DNA of 64,000 bases from the NCBI RefSeq assembly GCF_009870125.1, contig NC_046681.1, forward strand, positions 13,591,001-13,655,000, in the 5' to 3' direction. The notes beneath the pieces are model-generated. The model ran no database searches and was not told the DNA's origin. It saw nothing but the letters and a program-made list of their open reading frames with translations. Position numbers and translations under genes: made by a program. This document shows, in pieces, positions 9,401 through 22,300 of this stretch (the stretch's first letter is position 1; each line of letters begins with the position of its first letter). Source of the stretch: Drosophila pseudoobscura (lineage: Eukaryota; Arthropoda; Insecta; Diptera; Drosophilidae).

Positions 9401-12400
9401 GGTGTCGTGGTTTTTGTTTCAATTTTTCGGCAATTAGCTGAGTTCAGCTTTCGGGTTAAGTTGGGTCAAGTTTTTTGGGTTGGCTTTTGTTTGCAGCGGC
9501 CATAAATTTAAGACTGGGGCTGACAAGAGTAGGGTAAAGTAGTGCTACCCGCAGGCAGCCCTTGCTTGTGTTGCAGAATAAATTACTGGCGATTTTCTTT
9601 TGATATTTCCGGAGAAAATTACTCTCAATCGATCAGGGAGATTTGTTGATTGCGAAACGGGCATGAGACGTCCAGTTTAACAAATATAATCGGCAAAAAT
9701 GAACAATTAATAAATAAATTGTACTACAGCCCATAAATAGCAACTCTACATATATTTTACACAATGTTTACATACATTCGACACCCAAAAGTATGCTAAT
9801 TTTTTTGTAGCATGTTATTTTCATGTAACTTACTGCGTTTCATGTATTTAGGATGTATAATAACATATGGGGAGCACAAAAAAATCCCAAAGGGGATTCT
9901 TCCTTTCCCTTTGGCTTGTGCTTATTTATCAGCTGTAATTCTTTTTCCTTTATTGGAATTACGGATAAATACTATTACAAAAATGGTTTCTAGGCCCCTT
10001 GGCATAATTAGATAACATAAATTCCTTAGCCACTATCTATCCTATGTAAGAAATGTTCATATAAAATTCCCAGAACTACTTACAGATATGTCCCATACTT
10101 ACATTTTCCTATCTCAAGAATTATGTACGTACCTTCCGGCGGCCAGAACAAGCGCCCAAAGCCAATATCAAATATTTGTATTAAATTGAATGATTCATGG
10201 CTGACGTACAGACTTCGCGGTTATCATCAGAACTGCTTATGCTACGGAAAGACCCTCTGGGGTACCGACCCTCGAGCGACGATTAGTTGCGCCGCCTGCA
10301 TAGAGAATACTCTTCTATTTAGGCGTCGTTCATTGCGATTTCATCCATCCATCTATTTTCAGCCATTCATTCGTTTTGCCGCACCGCTGATAAGGCATCC
10401 ATCCATCGCGTGGTTCGGGGTTTTCTTTCTGTTCGGTCCGGTCCGCTCTTCTCTTATCTGCCCGACTGGGCTCTTCTTCTTTGGCCCACACGAGTCACGC
10501 TCCTCTCCCATGACGATGGGACAGCTGTGCGGGCTTTTTTGCTGTTTGCTAAAATATACAACTTTTGGATAACAAACAAAACGAAATCAAAAAAAAGTTC
10601 CGTTGAACTTTCGCCATTTTTGTTTTTATAGCAGTTTCCTCTTGAACGTTCTGCTTCTCCTCCCTCATTCTTCGTGATCATTATTTGCTGCTGGCGACTG
10701 TTTAGTCATCTGATCCGTTAATGTCTCTCTCTCTCTCTCTCTCTCTCGCTCGTATCTCTCTTGAAATCTCGTCGTCTCTTACTCCAAGGAGTCTCTGGTT
10801 CTTTTTATTAAAACACTTTTCTTTCAATTTGCAGGTTTTGCAAATAGAAAAGTTTTGTTTTTCATTAAGTCTTGTTTAATATATTCCCACATCCCTCCGT
10901 CTCTATCTCTCTATCGCTCAGCTCTACTTAAACTTTAAATTATGATTTATGAGTGCAAAAAGAGCAAAACTTTGCACAACAACAGAAACAGTAGGAAACT
11001 TATTGAAAGCGCACTTGAAGTGCAAATTTGTTCTTTGATTTATGATGTCTGCTTTGAGGTTAGGAACGGGACAGGACAGGACAGGACGGAACGGGGAACA
11101 GGAGGACGACTGGCAACAATGGCCATTGCACTGGCCATTAGCCTCCACCAGTCCACTCCATTCTGCTGGCTGGCCGCTCTTGTTTATGCCATCACTCTGC
11201 TGGGGCTCCGGCTGGCTCCCAACAATGGAAACTAATCGAAGAGACCCAACAAAACCCAAATGGAAATGCAGAGCGGAGACCAGAGACCAGAGGATACGGG
11301 TGGTGCCAAGTGGTGAAAGGGACATACAACCAATGCAGTTTATGGCGTCTGCATGCAAATGGCTTCCACTTGGATCACGTGTTTCAATTTCATGTGTACA
11401 ATACTCGTACATTTATGCAAACAGAAGCAAAGTAAATTGTAATGACTTCCTCCCATGACAGTTTGCCATTTGAGAGACCAGCCTCGAGGCGGTATTAATT
11501 TAACTATGGAAACCATTAGGACATATACATTTGTAATATCTTGTAATTAGATATCACCCCCTTCGTTGTTTAAATATTGTAGAAACTACTCATACGACTA
11601 AATTCTTTACATTCTTGGGAGAAGGGATGGGTAATGGGAGCTTTCTATAATATCTATCTATGATGACTGTTCTAATAATCTTTTTCCCTGAGGAATATAG
11701 CTCCTAAACGATTATAAAGTGTTGGTTCATTCAATCCCGCAAAAGCCGCTTTATAACCCACAAGCAAAACGAAAGAGAACCCCGAAGAGCAGGTTTTTAA
11801 AAACACTTGTTGACAGTCAGCTGTTCTCTTGTCGAGAAAGAGAACCGATGCTCATACTTGCAACGCAACTGAGTCGAGAGCGAGAGCGTAAACATGCCTA
11901 GCAACAAAACATAAACCTCACCTAAACTTGGGGACCTATATGCCATGAGTTCATTGTATGTTCAAAATTGTGGTGGGTTTTACGTTGCATGCCTGGTATT
12001 TTGATCTCGTTTTGCCTTGCTGTCCATACCTTTGTTTCTCTCAGCAACACGCGTTTGTTGCCGAGCAACATTTGAAGGCGGGCGTATTTGAATGAAACTG
12101 TCACAAAAACTGTGCCCAAAAGGATAGTAAGGATTGGGAAAAAAGGAAACAGGAAAGGCACATAACGCCGTTTTCTGAGACCTCGAGAATAGGTACAGGG
12201 ATCGAGCTATATATACCATTAATCGGTCAACAGCAAAAGTCGTGCCAGCTTACACTCTTTCCGAGTCGCGGCGAGTCGAAAATCGCGCCAAGTATAAAAT
12301 CGGCCGCTGAACGTGAAGGGTGTACGCGAGGTCGCTCAAAATTTAATTTTACGATTTCGTTCTCATTCTTCCCGCTTTTCGAGTGCCAAAAAAAAAAACC

Positions 12401-15400
12401 TAACAAGCAAACAAATAAAAGTAAAACGAAAAAAAGAAGGAATTATAAATATTCAGGGTGCACAGTTTTGTTATATTTTTAGTGATAGAAAAACTTCGCA
12501 GAAAGGAAAATTGATAATATTTATAAATAAATAGGTTTTTCTGTCTGTTCGGGTTTGTGTGTGTGTTTACGCGGACGGCCTGGCCTGGCGAAAAATCATC
12601 GAAAGAGTTGGAAAACGGCCAAAGAATTCCATTGATAAGGTGTCCGGGCTTATCAGTCGCCAGGCGATAGTGCAAAAAGTAATTAAAACCCAAAGCAAGA
12701 AAAGAGCGAAAAGAAAACTCGTTATTGAAGCTGTGCTAAGTGGGAACAAAGTGCAATAAATGAATAGGAAAAACCAGCAGCAGAGCAGCATCAGACCCGC
12801 CGTTTGAATCATCGGAATATTCCATGTAAATATAATCTATATGTTGATTTGTACGATTCCTCGCTCTGTATATCTTGTTTGCAGGCAATTTACAAGTACA
12901 AAACCAGGAATGAGCGTCATGTCATGTCCCTTTAGATATTCAAGATAATAAATTATAAATAGATATGGTTCCCTCAAAGGTGTCACCTTTTCCAATATTC
13001 ACAATTGTGTAAAATACTATATGTTGCAATCGTCGTTCCGTGACGTCAGTAGGCATTTACCTTTATCAATTATTGTCAGAGTTTGCTTAAATTATCAATA
13101 TACAATAATATTGTATTTGTGTTTGTTCTGCCGACGATTTCTCATATTTCTCGTGACGCCGAACCTTAGCCGGTTTCTCTCTCGCTCTCCCTATCTCTTT
13201 CTCTCCACTTGTCTCCCCTGTCTCGGTGTGGAATTGGAATTCTTATTTGTTTAAATTCTCATATGACTAATAATAAATATTTATGGGCACACTTTTGTTG
13301 TGAATTTCAGTTGCCAATTGGTCAGCGAATATTTTTTATTGTTTTTGAGAAAATAATTAACTAAATACAAGGTGTGTTTTTTGTGTTGTGTGTGGGAGGA
13401 CGGACACACCGCGTGATTTAGACTCTGCTTTTGATTGATATACCCAAGGCGGTAATTGATCGTTAAATATGGCAGGCATTAATTCCGGTTTAAATATCAT
13501 AATTCTTTTCGAAGGTTCATTGAGATTTATGTGTGAGATTCAGTGCGAAATGCTAACCTATTTTCATTGTTCAGATACGGCTCTTAAATCAAATGTCAAT
13601 CCCAGAGATGTTCCCCTTCTTTCATTCACCTTTTCTCCCTCCCCCCTCTCTGTCCAACTAATAATCGTTTAGCTTTAGAGAAACAATCAACTTTTTGTCG
13701 TATAAATAAACCCACCCAAACAGTAGATACATTTTATGGCCACAGCATTTTATTTGCCAAAAGTGAAAAAAGGATGAAAAAATACAAAACAAATCACATT
13801 CTATGGGAAAAAAAGAAAACGAAAAAACAAAAGGGTCAGACACAGCCCAATGAGAATGTCCCACCGTCTGAGGAAGAACAGGCCTAACCTTCAGACCGCA
13901 TGTGGCACAAACCCACAAACCCAGGAGTCAGTCGCAGCCACTAAACAGTTTGTTTGGGGGCACCCGACACCGACATTTGCCGTATTAGTCTCCAAAAACT
14001 TTGGTCTAAAATAAATTTGAAGCGACTTTACTGCGCTGCGTCGAAATGCGGCGGAGGTGGAGGCGGGGACCGGGGCGAAAGGGGAAAGGGACGTCTCCCA
14101 AAAAGGATACGATACGGACCAGGAGTGACGTTGGCACGCCATTGCAGTGGTACTTTTGACAACTGGTGCTCCTGTTTCAGTTCAGTTTCGCTTCCTTTTC
14201 CGCTCCATTTTTCGGTGAAAATATCGAGGAAAACCAATTGCTGCTGCGGGTGCTGCTACGACGGGCAGCATTTTATCAGGCGAACAATAAACACAACAGC
14301 CACAATCCACAATTGCTGTACAAAGCAATTGAAAAATGGGTGTGTAGTAACTCACTTAACTTGCCCCCACCCCAACGACCATCCAAGCCACTCCGCACCA
14401 TTCCATTCCATTCAGTTCTGTGCCATTTCATTCCGCTGTGTCGCTCTTCACAGTATTCCACCTGCTGCGCTCTTTGGACGCGACTTTTTATACCCTTTTC
14501 TGCAGGAGGTTCTATGATTTTGAGCAGATGCTAGCAATGAGCAGAGAGAGGCCACAGTTGCTGAAAAACACTGTGAAACATCAGAAAAGTACAGTTCTTT
14601 GACTGTTTTATTCCCATATCGTCCCAAAATATCGTATATCTGTATATTAAAGTGTCTTTCCATTATATCGCACCCAAATATCCTTTAGATACCATAAATA
14701 CAGTAAGAGTATCTCCATCTTCGGCTTGAGAACCCCACCTTCTTTCTTTCGCTTTTCTGCATATTTTAAGCGCGTTTCGTCTGCCAATGAAACATGCCAA
14801 AAACACAACGAAACTACAAGTCAGAAGGGAGCGGGACGCGGGACCTGTGGCAGGAATGGGCCAGAGTGTGTTGCCAACACTTTTTTATGCGAAAGTACGA
14901 AAGTACTCGGTACCCTCCTGCCGCTCCTCCTCCTGGCTTGGCGTCGCCCCAAGAATGCAAATGGCGCGCGCTCTGCCATCGCATCCGTAGGACTGTTTCG
15001 CACTCGGCGGTGACTATACCTATGCCCCACTGTAGTACCAGACCAGACCCCACTGTTGGCCCCAAATGTCTCGGCTGAGAATGCGAATGTTTGTGCATTG
15101 TGCGGAGTATTTTTGAATTTCCCAACTAGTCGCCGAATAAAAAACGCAAAAGAAAAAATCAATACTTTCTGCTGCCACTTGGGTTGACACTGGAATTATG
15201 GGTTTGCTCTTTTTTCCTCTGCCTTTCCCTTCCTCTTTATTTGTGGGATGACAACTCTGGCAATCCGGCTTTTGTGGCTTTGGAGAGTACTCGAAATGTT
15301 ATTTGATTAAAAGTACAGAGTACGCTGGATGGAGTAGGGTTCCATTCACTGGAGGAGGGTTCTCTTAAGATTGTTCTCCCGAAAGAGCTTCACCCGCACT

Positions 15401-16306
15401 CAGTGAAAGTTCTGTCAAAGATACATTTCTGAGAAAATAATCTTATCTTTGATAATACGAACATGAGAATGCAGTGAATGCTGTGGAAAAACGATAATAT
15501 CTTTTATCTGCTGGAACCAAAGCTATGTGACTTGCAAAAATCCATAATATTATTAATAAAAGTTTGATGGAAATATTTATGAATGAAAGAAGTTCAAAGA
15601 AACGTTTGAGAATGCAGAAAAGTACAGCTTACCACTGTTCCATTGCCATACCCAAAGCAAAAACGATAAAATGGAACCAAAGATTATCTGGAACGTTTGA
15701 GAATGAAGCAAAACACAGTTTTCTAGTAGGCTACTGCCTTTCCATGCAACAAATTATGGAAAATATGTTCAGAAATTATAGTAGAAACATTTGAGAATGA
15801 AACTAAGTTGTTTTAATCCCATTTCCATAACAAACCCCATAAAAAATCCATGAAACCTTTCTGCAAGAGAATTTTCACAGAAACATTTAAACATAAAACA
15901 AAAGTACACTTGAATCCCGTTTCTTTGCCATTGTTTCTAATGGAAGATGCAAGAAATTAACGCCTAATGGAGATTAGTGGCTATAAATCCGCAAGAAAAA
16001 TCAACAATGACTGAAGATTAGCTCGAGGGAAAGTCCAATGGATGGAAAGACCATAAGCAAATGATACAAGATATTGCATTGGGTTTTAGTGCAGAGAGAA
16101 GAAAAAGAAGAGGACCAGTGCCAGTCAGTCAGTCAGCAATTGTGGTTAATCAGGGGATAATAACCTCTACGGACAGCAGCAGCAGAGGGGTGGGGAGGGG
16201 AGGGGAGGTAGAAGAGCGGAGAAGAAGCCACTAAAACAACATCAAAGTGCCACCCGGACCTCAACCGCGACGGACGACACCCATAATCAAGTTGAATGAA
16301 TGAAGC

Positions 16307-16338
<32 letters not shown>

Positions 16339-19300
16339 TGATGATGAAAAAGAAGCAACATGCAACAGCGGCAGCAGCAGAAGAGTTCAGTAGAGTGCAA
16401 TGCATGATTGGAATTTTGCAGTATGGATACCCTTTAACGAGCAGGCTACCACTATAACGATGTAACTTCGATTCTAGAAGGTCGTAAATGAACAGAAAAT
16501 AAAGTTGGAATTTGGTGGGAATATCTTTCTGTGGTAAGAGCATTCCCTGCTTCGACCTCCTGGCTACCCACTGCTTCCCCCATTCTGTTGTTGCTGTTGT
16601 TTTGTGGCTGCAGTTTTGTGTCAACGATGCAGCAGCAGCCATGCATGCCCCAGCGGATGCATTCGTTTAAGTCATGGCTGGCTTTTGTGGCCGGGGGTCA
16701 CCCAGTGACTGGCTGCCGTGCAAGAATTTCCCCCCGGCTTCTGTTCAGCGGTCTGGTCAGCTTTTCATAGTTGATTATCTCTTTGACTGCCGCCTTGCTG
16801 TTTCAATTTTTCGTGTGTGTTGTGTCCGAGTTATGCGGAAATTAATGCAAAATTGGGCTCATACTTGCTTATGGGGTGTGGTGTGGCCCCGGACCAGGCC
16901 CAGGCCATTTTTAGACACAGACAGCAGCAGCAGCAGCGGAGGCCAGAGACTGCCACAAAAGAGCAAGAAAAACGGGCATTAATTGTCAACGAACATGCGC
17001 AACGCGTGTGCCGACGAGTGCTTAATGTGCGGTGTGTCCCCTCGGGTCGTTGTGTGTGCGAAAATAATTGCATTTTGCCATTAACATTTAATGCAAATGC
17101 AACGCCGCAGCGCAGACCTGGCCCAGAACCAGGCCCCCTCCCCACACCCCACACCCTCGTTTTTTGTGACGTGGCAAAAATGCATTCAATTTTCCAAAAA
17201 GGTCCATTAGCCCACGAAAAACTGCAGCACCTCGGACACGTGTTCGCCGTTCACCGTTCTCCGTTCGCCCAGTTAGTAGGCGACCGACCCGACCGACCAC
17301 AACGTACAGCGCCGGCCATAATCAACGGCAGGCAGGTGCAAAGCAGTTAGCGGATATTGCCACCGGTAAACGCGCGGTTTTTTGCTGGCCAGACTACAGC
17401 CAACGATTTGTATTCGATTTTCGGTAACCAGAAATTACATTATTTTTAACGAACTTTTGGAACTCTTTTTTTTTTTTGGGTCCTTTTGGGCTTTAAGTTT
17501 GGATTTGAACAGAAATTCGACCAACTTCCCAAAAAGGTTGCTATAATTAGGGTCTCCTTCAAGTGGAAATTTGATTCTACATTTGCAGCCTCTTCCAAAC
17601 ACGACCCTCCATTTAACTGGCAGTTAAAACCCAAGTGGCTTACAAAATGAGGCTAATTTTGAGCCTCAACAACACATGGAAATGAAAATGAAACCTTCCT
17701 CAATTTGAATCTCAATTGTAATTTAAACATTCGACGGCTGTCTGGGAGACGCCTCAGAATACACACACACAGAGACACAGAGACAGTGGCAGAGGCAGCA
17801 AAAACCTTGGACACTAGCAAACAAGTGTTCCATAAAAACGCTCTACAGACTCGTCGGATTTTGCACGCGCCAGCAATATTTTTCGGGTGTTGGATTCATT
17901 CAAAGGAAATCCAATATTCCGCACAGAACTAATGTCTGGGAAAAAGTCACGAAAAGTATCTGCGGACTCGTTTCGGGTTATAGTTTCATTTTTGTGCATA
18001 GATCGTGTGTGTAATTTGAATGTTTGTTGGTAATATTACAATATTTTTTCGGAGGCCAAAACAAACAGCATTTTCCTTGGGTCACATTTTGCGGCGAACT
18101 TGGGGCATTTCCTGTACATCGCACGAAATGGAGGCCTGCTGCTAAAACTGGCATCAAAACAACAAGCAATTTACATCGAGATGATGGGCGGATGAAAGGC
18201 GTTACAAATGATGCCACTGCCACATAGAGACAGAGCCACAGACTGGCTGCGCATTTCGGAATCAATTAAAGCGATGCCAACGAGATATCTCAATCAATGC
18301 ACACAACACGGAACCGAACCGAACCGAACCGAACCCCTCTAGGGTCTAGACAAAGTGAGGTATTATATTCATGGCGAAAACAGATGATTAACAAAATGCG
18401 AAAAAATATCAGCAATAATTAGATTAGACGGAAATAATCAACTGAGGGGCATACACCTTTGTGTGTCTGTGATTTATGTCCTCCCCTCAAGCGAAAAGAA
18501 TATATATTCCAGAGATAATCTCTAAGCCTAGTTTTATGGTCACTTCATGCGAAAAACAATTACAGATACTGAAGACTGAAGACTGGCCGGCCCAGAGGTA
18601 CTTCTCTGCGCATTTCATAAATCTATAAAACGGAGAAAAAGCCATTCAGTCGGGGGCATAATTAATTTAATAGTCCCTCAGCACGGCACGTACCTAACGT
18701 TGGTCTCTTGTTTAAAGGGCTCTTTCTCTTTTACAAAGATACATATATGCATATATATATATGGTTTATAGATACAAAAGTATCTGTGCATATGCGTTTA
18801 TCGCCGGAGTGCGCCTTGACTTTGGAAGACAATAAAAACGTACTTCATGTAACCTAACCATATTCTCTCCCTATTTTGAAGGGCAATGCAAAGTGAGTGG
18901 CGTGCCGTATGCCTCAGCCCTCAGGCCTCATGCCATATTTTGGTGCATGCATGGCATGGCGTCAGACCCGAGCTAATTGCCTCAGACATCAGTCCAGGGT
19001 GCATTTTCAGACGGGGGGAGACCCTCGTCCGACGCGTGGGTGGATTGCACTATTGAATTTTCGTAAAATATCATGTTGTAATATATTGGGGGGGAAGCCC
19101 AATCGATGTTTAATTACAGGGTTGGCCGTTAGACGGGATGGGAAAGTGCATGAGTCATGAACGAAATGCAGGGAATACACTTTCAAAGCTGTAGATGGAG
19201 TTTTAAGCTTAACGGGAACAACGGAATGGAACAGCATGTAAATGCGTTGCAAATGAAACACAGAAACAGGGCAGACAGTAGAAAAATATGAGAACAAAGA

Positions 19301-22300
19301 ACAAATACCCTTGATAAACGATTCAGCATTACAGAAGATACAAGTCTCAGGATACGTTCACCACAATTCCATTTAAAAGCAATTTCTTGGGTTTCCAGCC
19401 AAGTCTCTAGCCATAACAACAAACCATTACAATAAACAATATGCAGATACAAGATACGAAAGTGCAATTGTTTGGCTGTAAAGTGCACCACCATATGGTC
19501 TATGGGCTACGGGATATGGGATGTGGGACTGTAGGATGTGGGACTGTGGGATGTGGGACGGTGGGATGTGGGGTCTAAGGTTTCCTTTCCCCTCAATCCT
19601 CCCCCGCATTCAAACAGCTGCTGGCAGGCGGTGGCGGCAAATGCTAATTATACCCAAAAACCGATAGTAAAGGCAATTTTATTACATTTCAAAGCAACTT
19701 CCTTTCGCGTGCCACAGACTGCCGCACAGGAGGACCCGAAGGAGGAGGGTACCCACAGGGTTTTGTTTGCTCGGGGAAGAAATATATTTTGCATGCACAA
19801 ACACCACATATGGCGTTAGAGAGCTCCCTTGCCCTGGCCCTCCCCCTTTCGTGGGGTTCGAATTTCAAATGCGCATCTGAAAAAAGCTGAAACCGAAACT
19901 AATAAAAATGTTTATAGAGGACCAACAAGGACCAACTGCTAGCCCTTTCGCTGAGGGTATTCTAAACTCTTTGGATGTCTTTTCTTTGCTTCATATTTTG
20001 CACGTCTTTGCTGCTTCTTTAACCCTTCCCTTCGGCTACTGTCTGGGTTGTCGCTCGGGCGTGGCTTTGTCTTTGTCCACCCAAAACAGAGATCAATGAC
20101 TGACCTCCCCGTCTTCCCTTCCCTTTCGTTTCGTTTCGTTTCGCTTCGTTTGCTCTGGGCTTTGGACAGACTCCACTCCTCTCTGTTGTTCTATTGACTT
20201 CTCCACGACTCTGCCAATACCCATTGTAAGCAATTAACAGTCCATTTGAACAGTTGCTTCGCACTTCTCTGTGGCGAATCGCGAGTGTTGACTGTTGAGG
20301 TACCCTTTAAGGAGGGTATTTCAACATTTAGAAGATGTTTGCTTGGATATGGTTCTACGAATACGGATTGGGGATACTCCAATGAAGAGAATGAACGATC
20401 CCATACACCTTTTCCAAGGTTTCTTTTAGAAATGATGGATCTCCTTAGAGCTAGGGTATCAAATGCCCCTACGGCTAGCCTTTTATTGCTTACTTTTTGT
20501 ACTCCTTGTTTTTTCTATTCCTCTGCTTTGTATTGGCTTTCCTCTTCTCCCCACACCTTCTTGGGTGTCTCTGTTTTCGTTGCCATTAAATTAATTTATT
20601 GCAATTTCTGGCCCCCCTTTCCATGGGTTTTTTCTTGTATTAAGCCCCACACACGGGAGGGGGGAAGGAGGGGGGGATTTGTTGTTGTTGCTGGTCTTAA
20701 TTTTGTTTACTTGTTTGTTCGAAGAGTGGCGCAACGAATACAGAGATTGACAAAATTGAATAAAGCAATTAAGGTTTTCGTTCGCGAATTGCAAAAACTA
20801 GAATCAGAGTTCAATGAGAGGTCAAGGGAGTGGCACTGAGGCGCTAAAAATCAGGGAAGAAGTTCGAATATCAATTGCGGAATAGATTGTCGATCAGGAG
20901 ATCAAAGTAGGGAATGGTTCCATGGAGGGGAGGTTCCAAGGGAGCAGATCTTCATGGTTGATGGTTCCCTAATTGAATGGCAGAATGGCATCTAAGGGAA
21001 TAGTGGGTTGTTGTCTTACGGCGGTATTCTTTAAGTTTTAGATCCTTCATTTCGTAAGTAGAGATCGTTTCAATGCCCGACACTCTTCTCAGCTTTGTAG
21101 AACCCCCGTTTCATAAGATATCCGTAAAAAACCCCCACATTTTGTTTATGTAAACATTTAATATGTGGAATCCCCTATCGCATATCGACAGAACTTGATC
21201 GCAAGAGACGGCATCCACTGTTCGTTCAGTCCCCCCAACTCTCTGGGGCACAGTGTCAACTTCCGTTTTGGTGTCGTAAGTGGATTACGCTTGCCCCCCA
21301 GTCCGAATCCAATGTTGTGGCAATATTGGTGGCACTTTAAGAACTGCTAATATCTCTATCTTGGCAGTGCCACTTATCTCTGGTCTTCTGGACTTGGTGT
21401 TGTGCGTGTGTGTGCGTGTGTGTGTCTCTGCCACAAATGTAGTTGCAATTTTCTTTATCTACTTTCTGATTTATGCAACACACAAGTCAGAAGGCGAGGC
21501 ACTGCCCTGCACTGCTCCTGTGCGTTCCAGTGACTGCCGCTGCTGCTGTTGCTGCTGCGTGTGTCATAAACATGGGGGCAAACAATCGTAGCAGTGGCAG
21601 GGCATGGCATAGTGCTCGCATGAGTCACTGACGGAACGAACGCAATGTATCTCCTAGGCCTACAATCTAGGCAATTTCATCTAAACTGCAATGCGCCACC
21701 GGGAGGAGGAGGAGGCGAATGCAGACTCAGATGCAAATGCGGCCACACACACAAGACTCCAAACTCCAGCAGGAGACTCCAGAGATGGAGAGACAGGGAC
21801 GGCGAGAGATAGAGACGGAGATGGAGACAATGACGAGGCACTCAAGACCCACGAGGCGAGAATTGGGGAGTGACAGATAGATATAGCATCTGGGACTCCA
21901 AAGAGAGACAAAGAAAGATGACAAATGTGTTTCATTCCATTACGTTCCCATGCAACAAGTTGCTGTAATGTGGCAACTGTACTTTTTTTTTGTTTATTTT
22001 TCGAATTATTTCGTCTCTGTTCTTCCTTCCTTCGCTTTCTTTACATTCCCCATTCGTTTAGCTTTTTCCTGGTCATTTGCATGTGGAAATTATGCAAAAA
22101 TGTATCTTACAGATACTTGACACAACGCTTTTTTGACTCCCAGGCTGTAATTAGCTTTTGAAATAATAAAACTTGTTGCCCCCCTCTTGCCTCTTGCTGT
22201 CGGTAAGCCGTCTTGTGGCATTCTTCTCGATTACATTGACCTCAACTCTGATTATGCAGCAACAGGGAGTTCTCTGCCTCCCCAGCTCTCCCTCTTATAT

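Noticed and set aside
20246-20839. A 197-codon frame on the plus strand in the big step intron.
   Set aside because: It opens on a non-ATG codon, crosses simple repeats and dispersed-repeat-like words, and shows no codon bias or domain.
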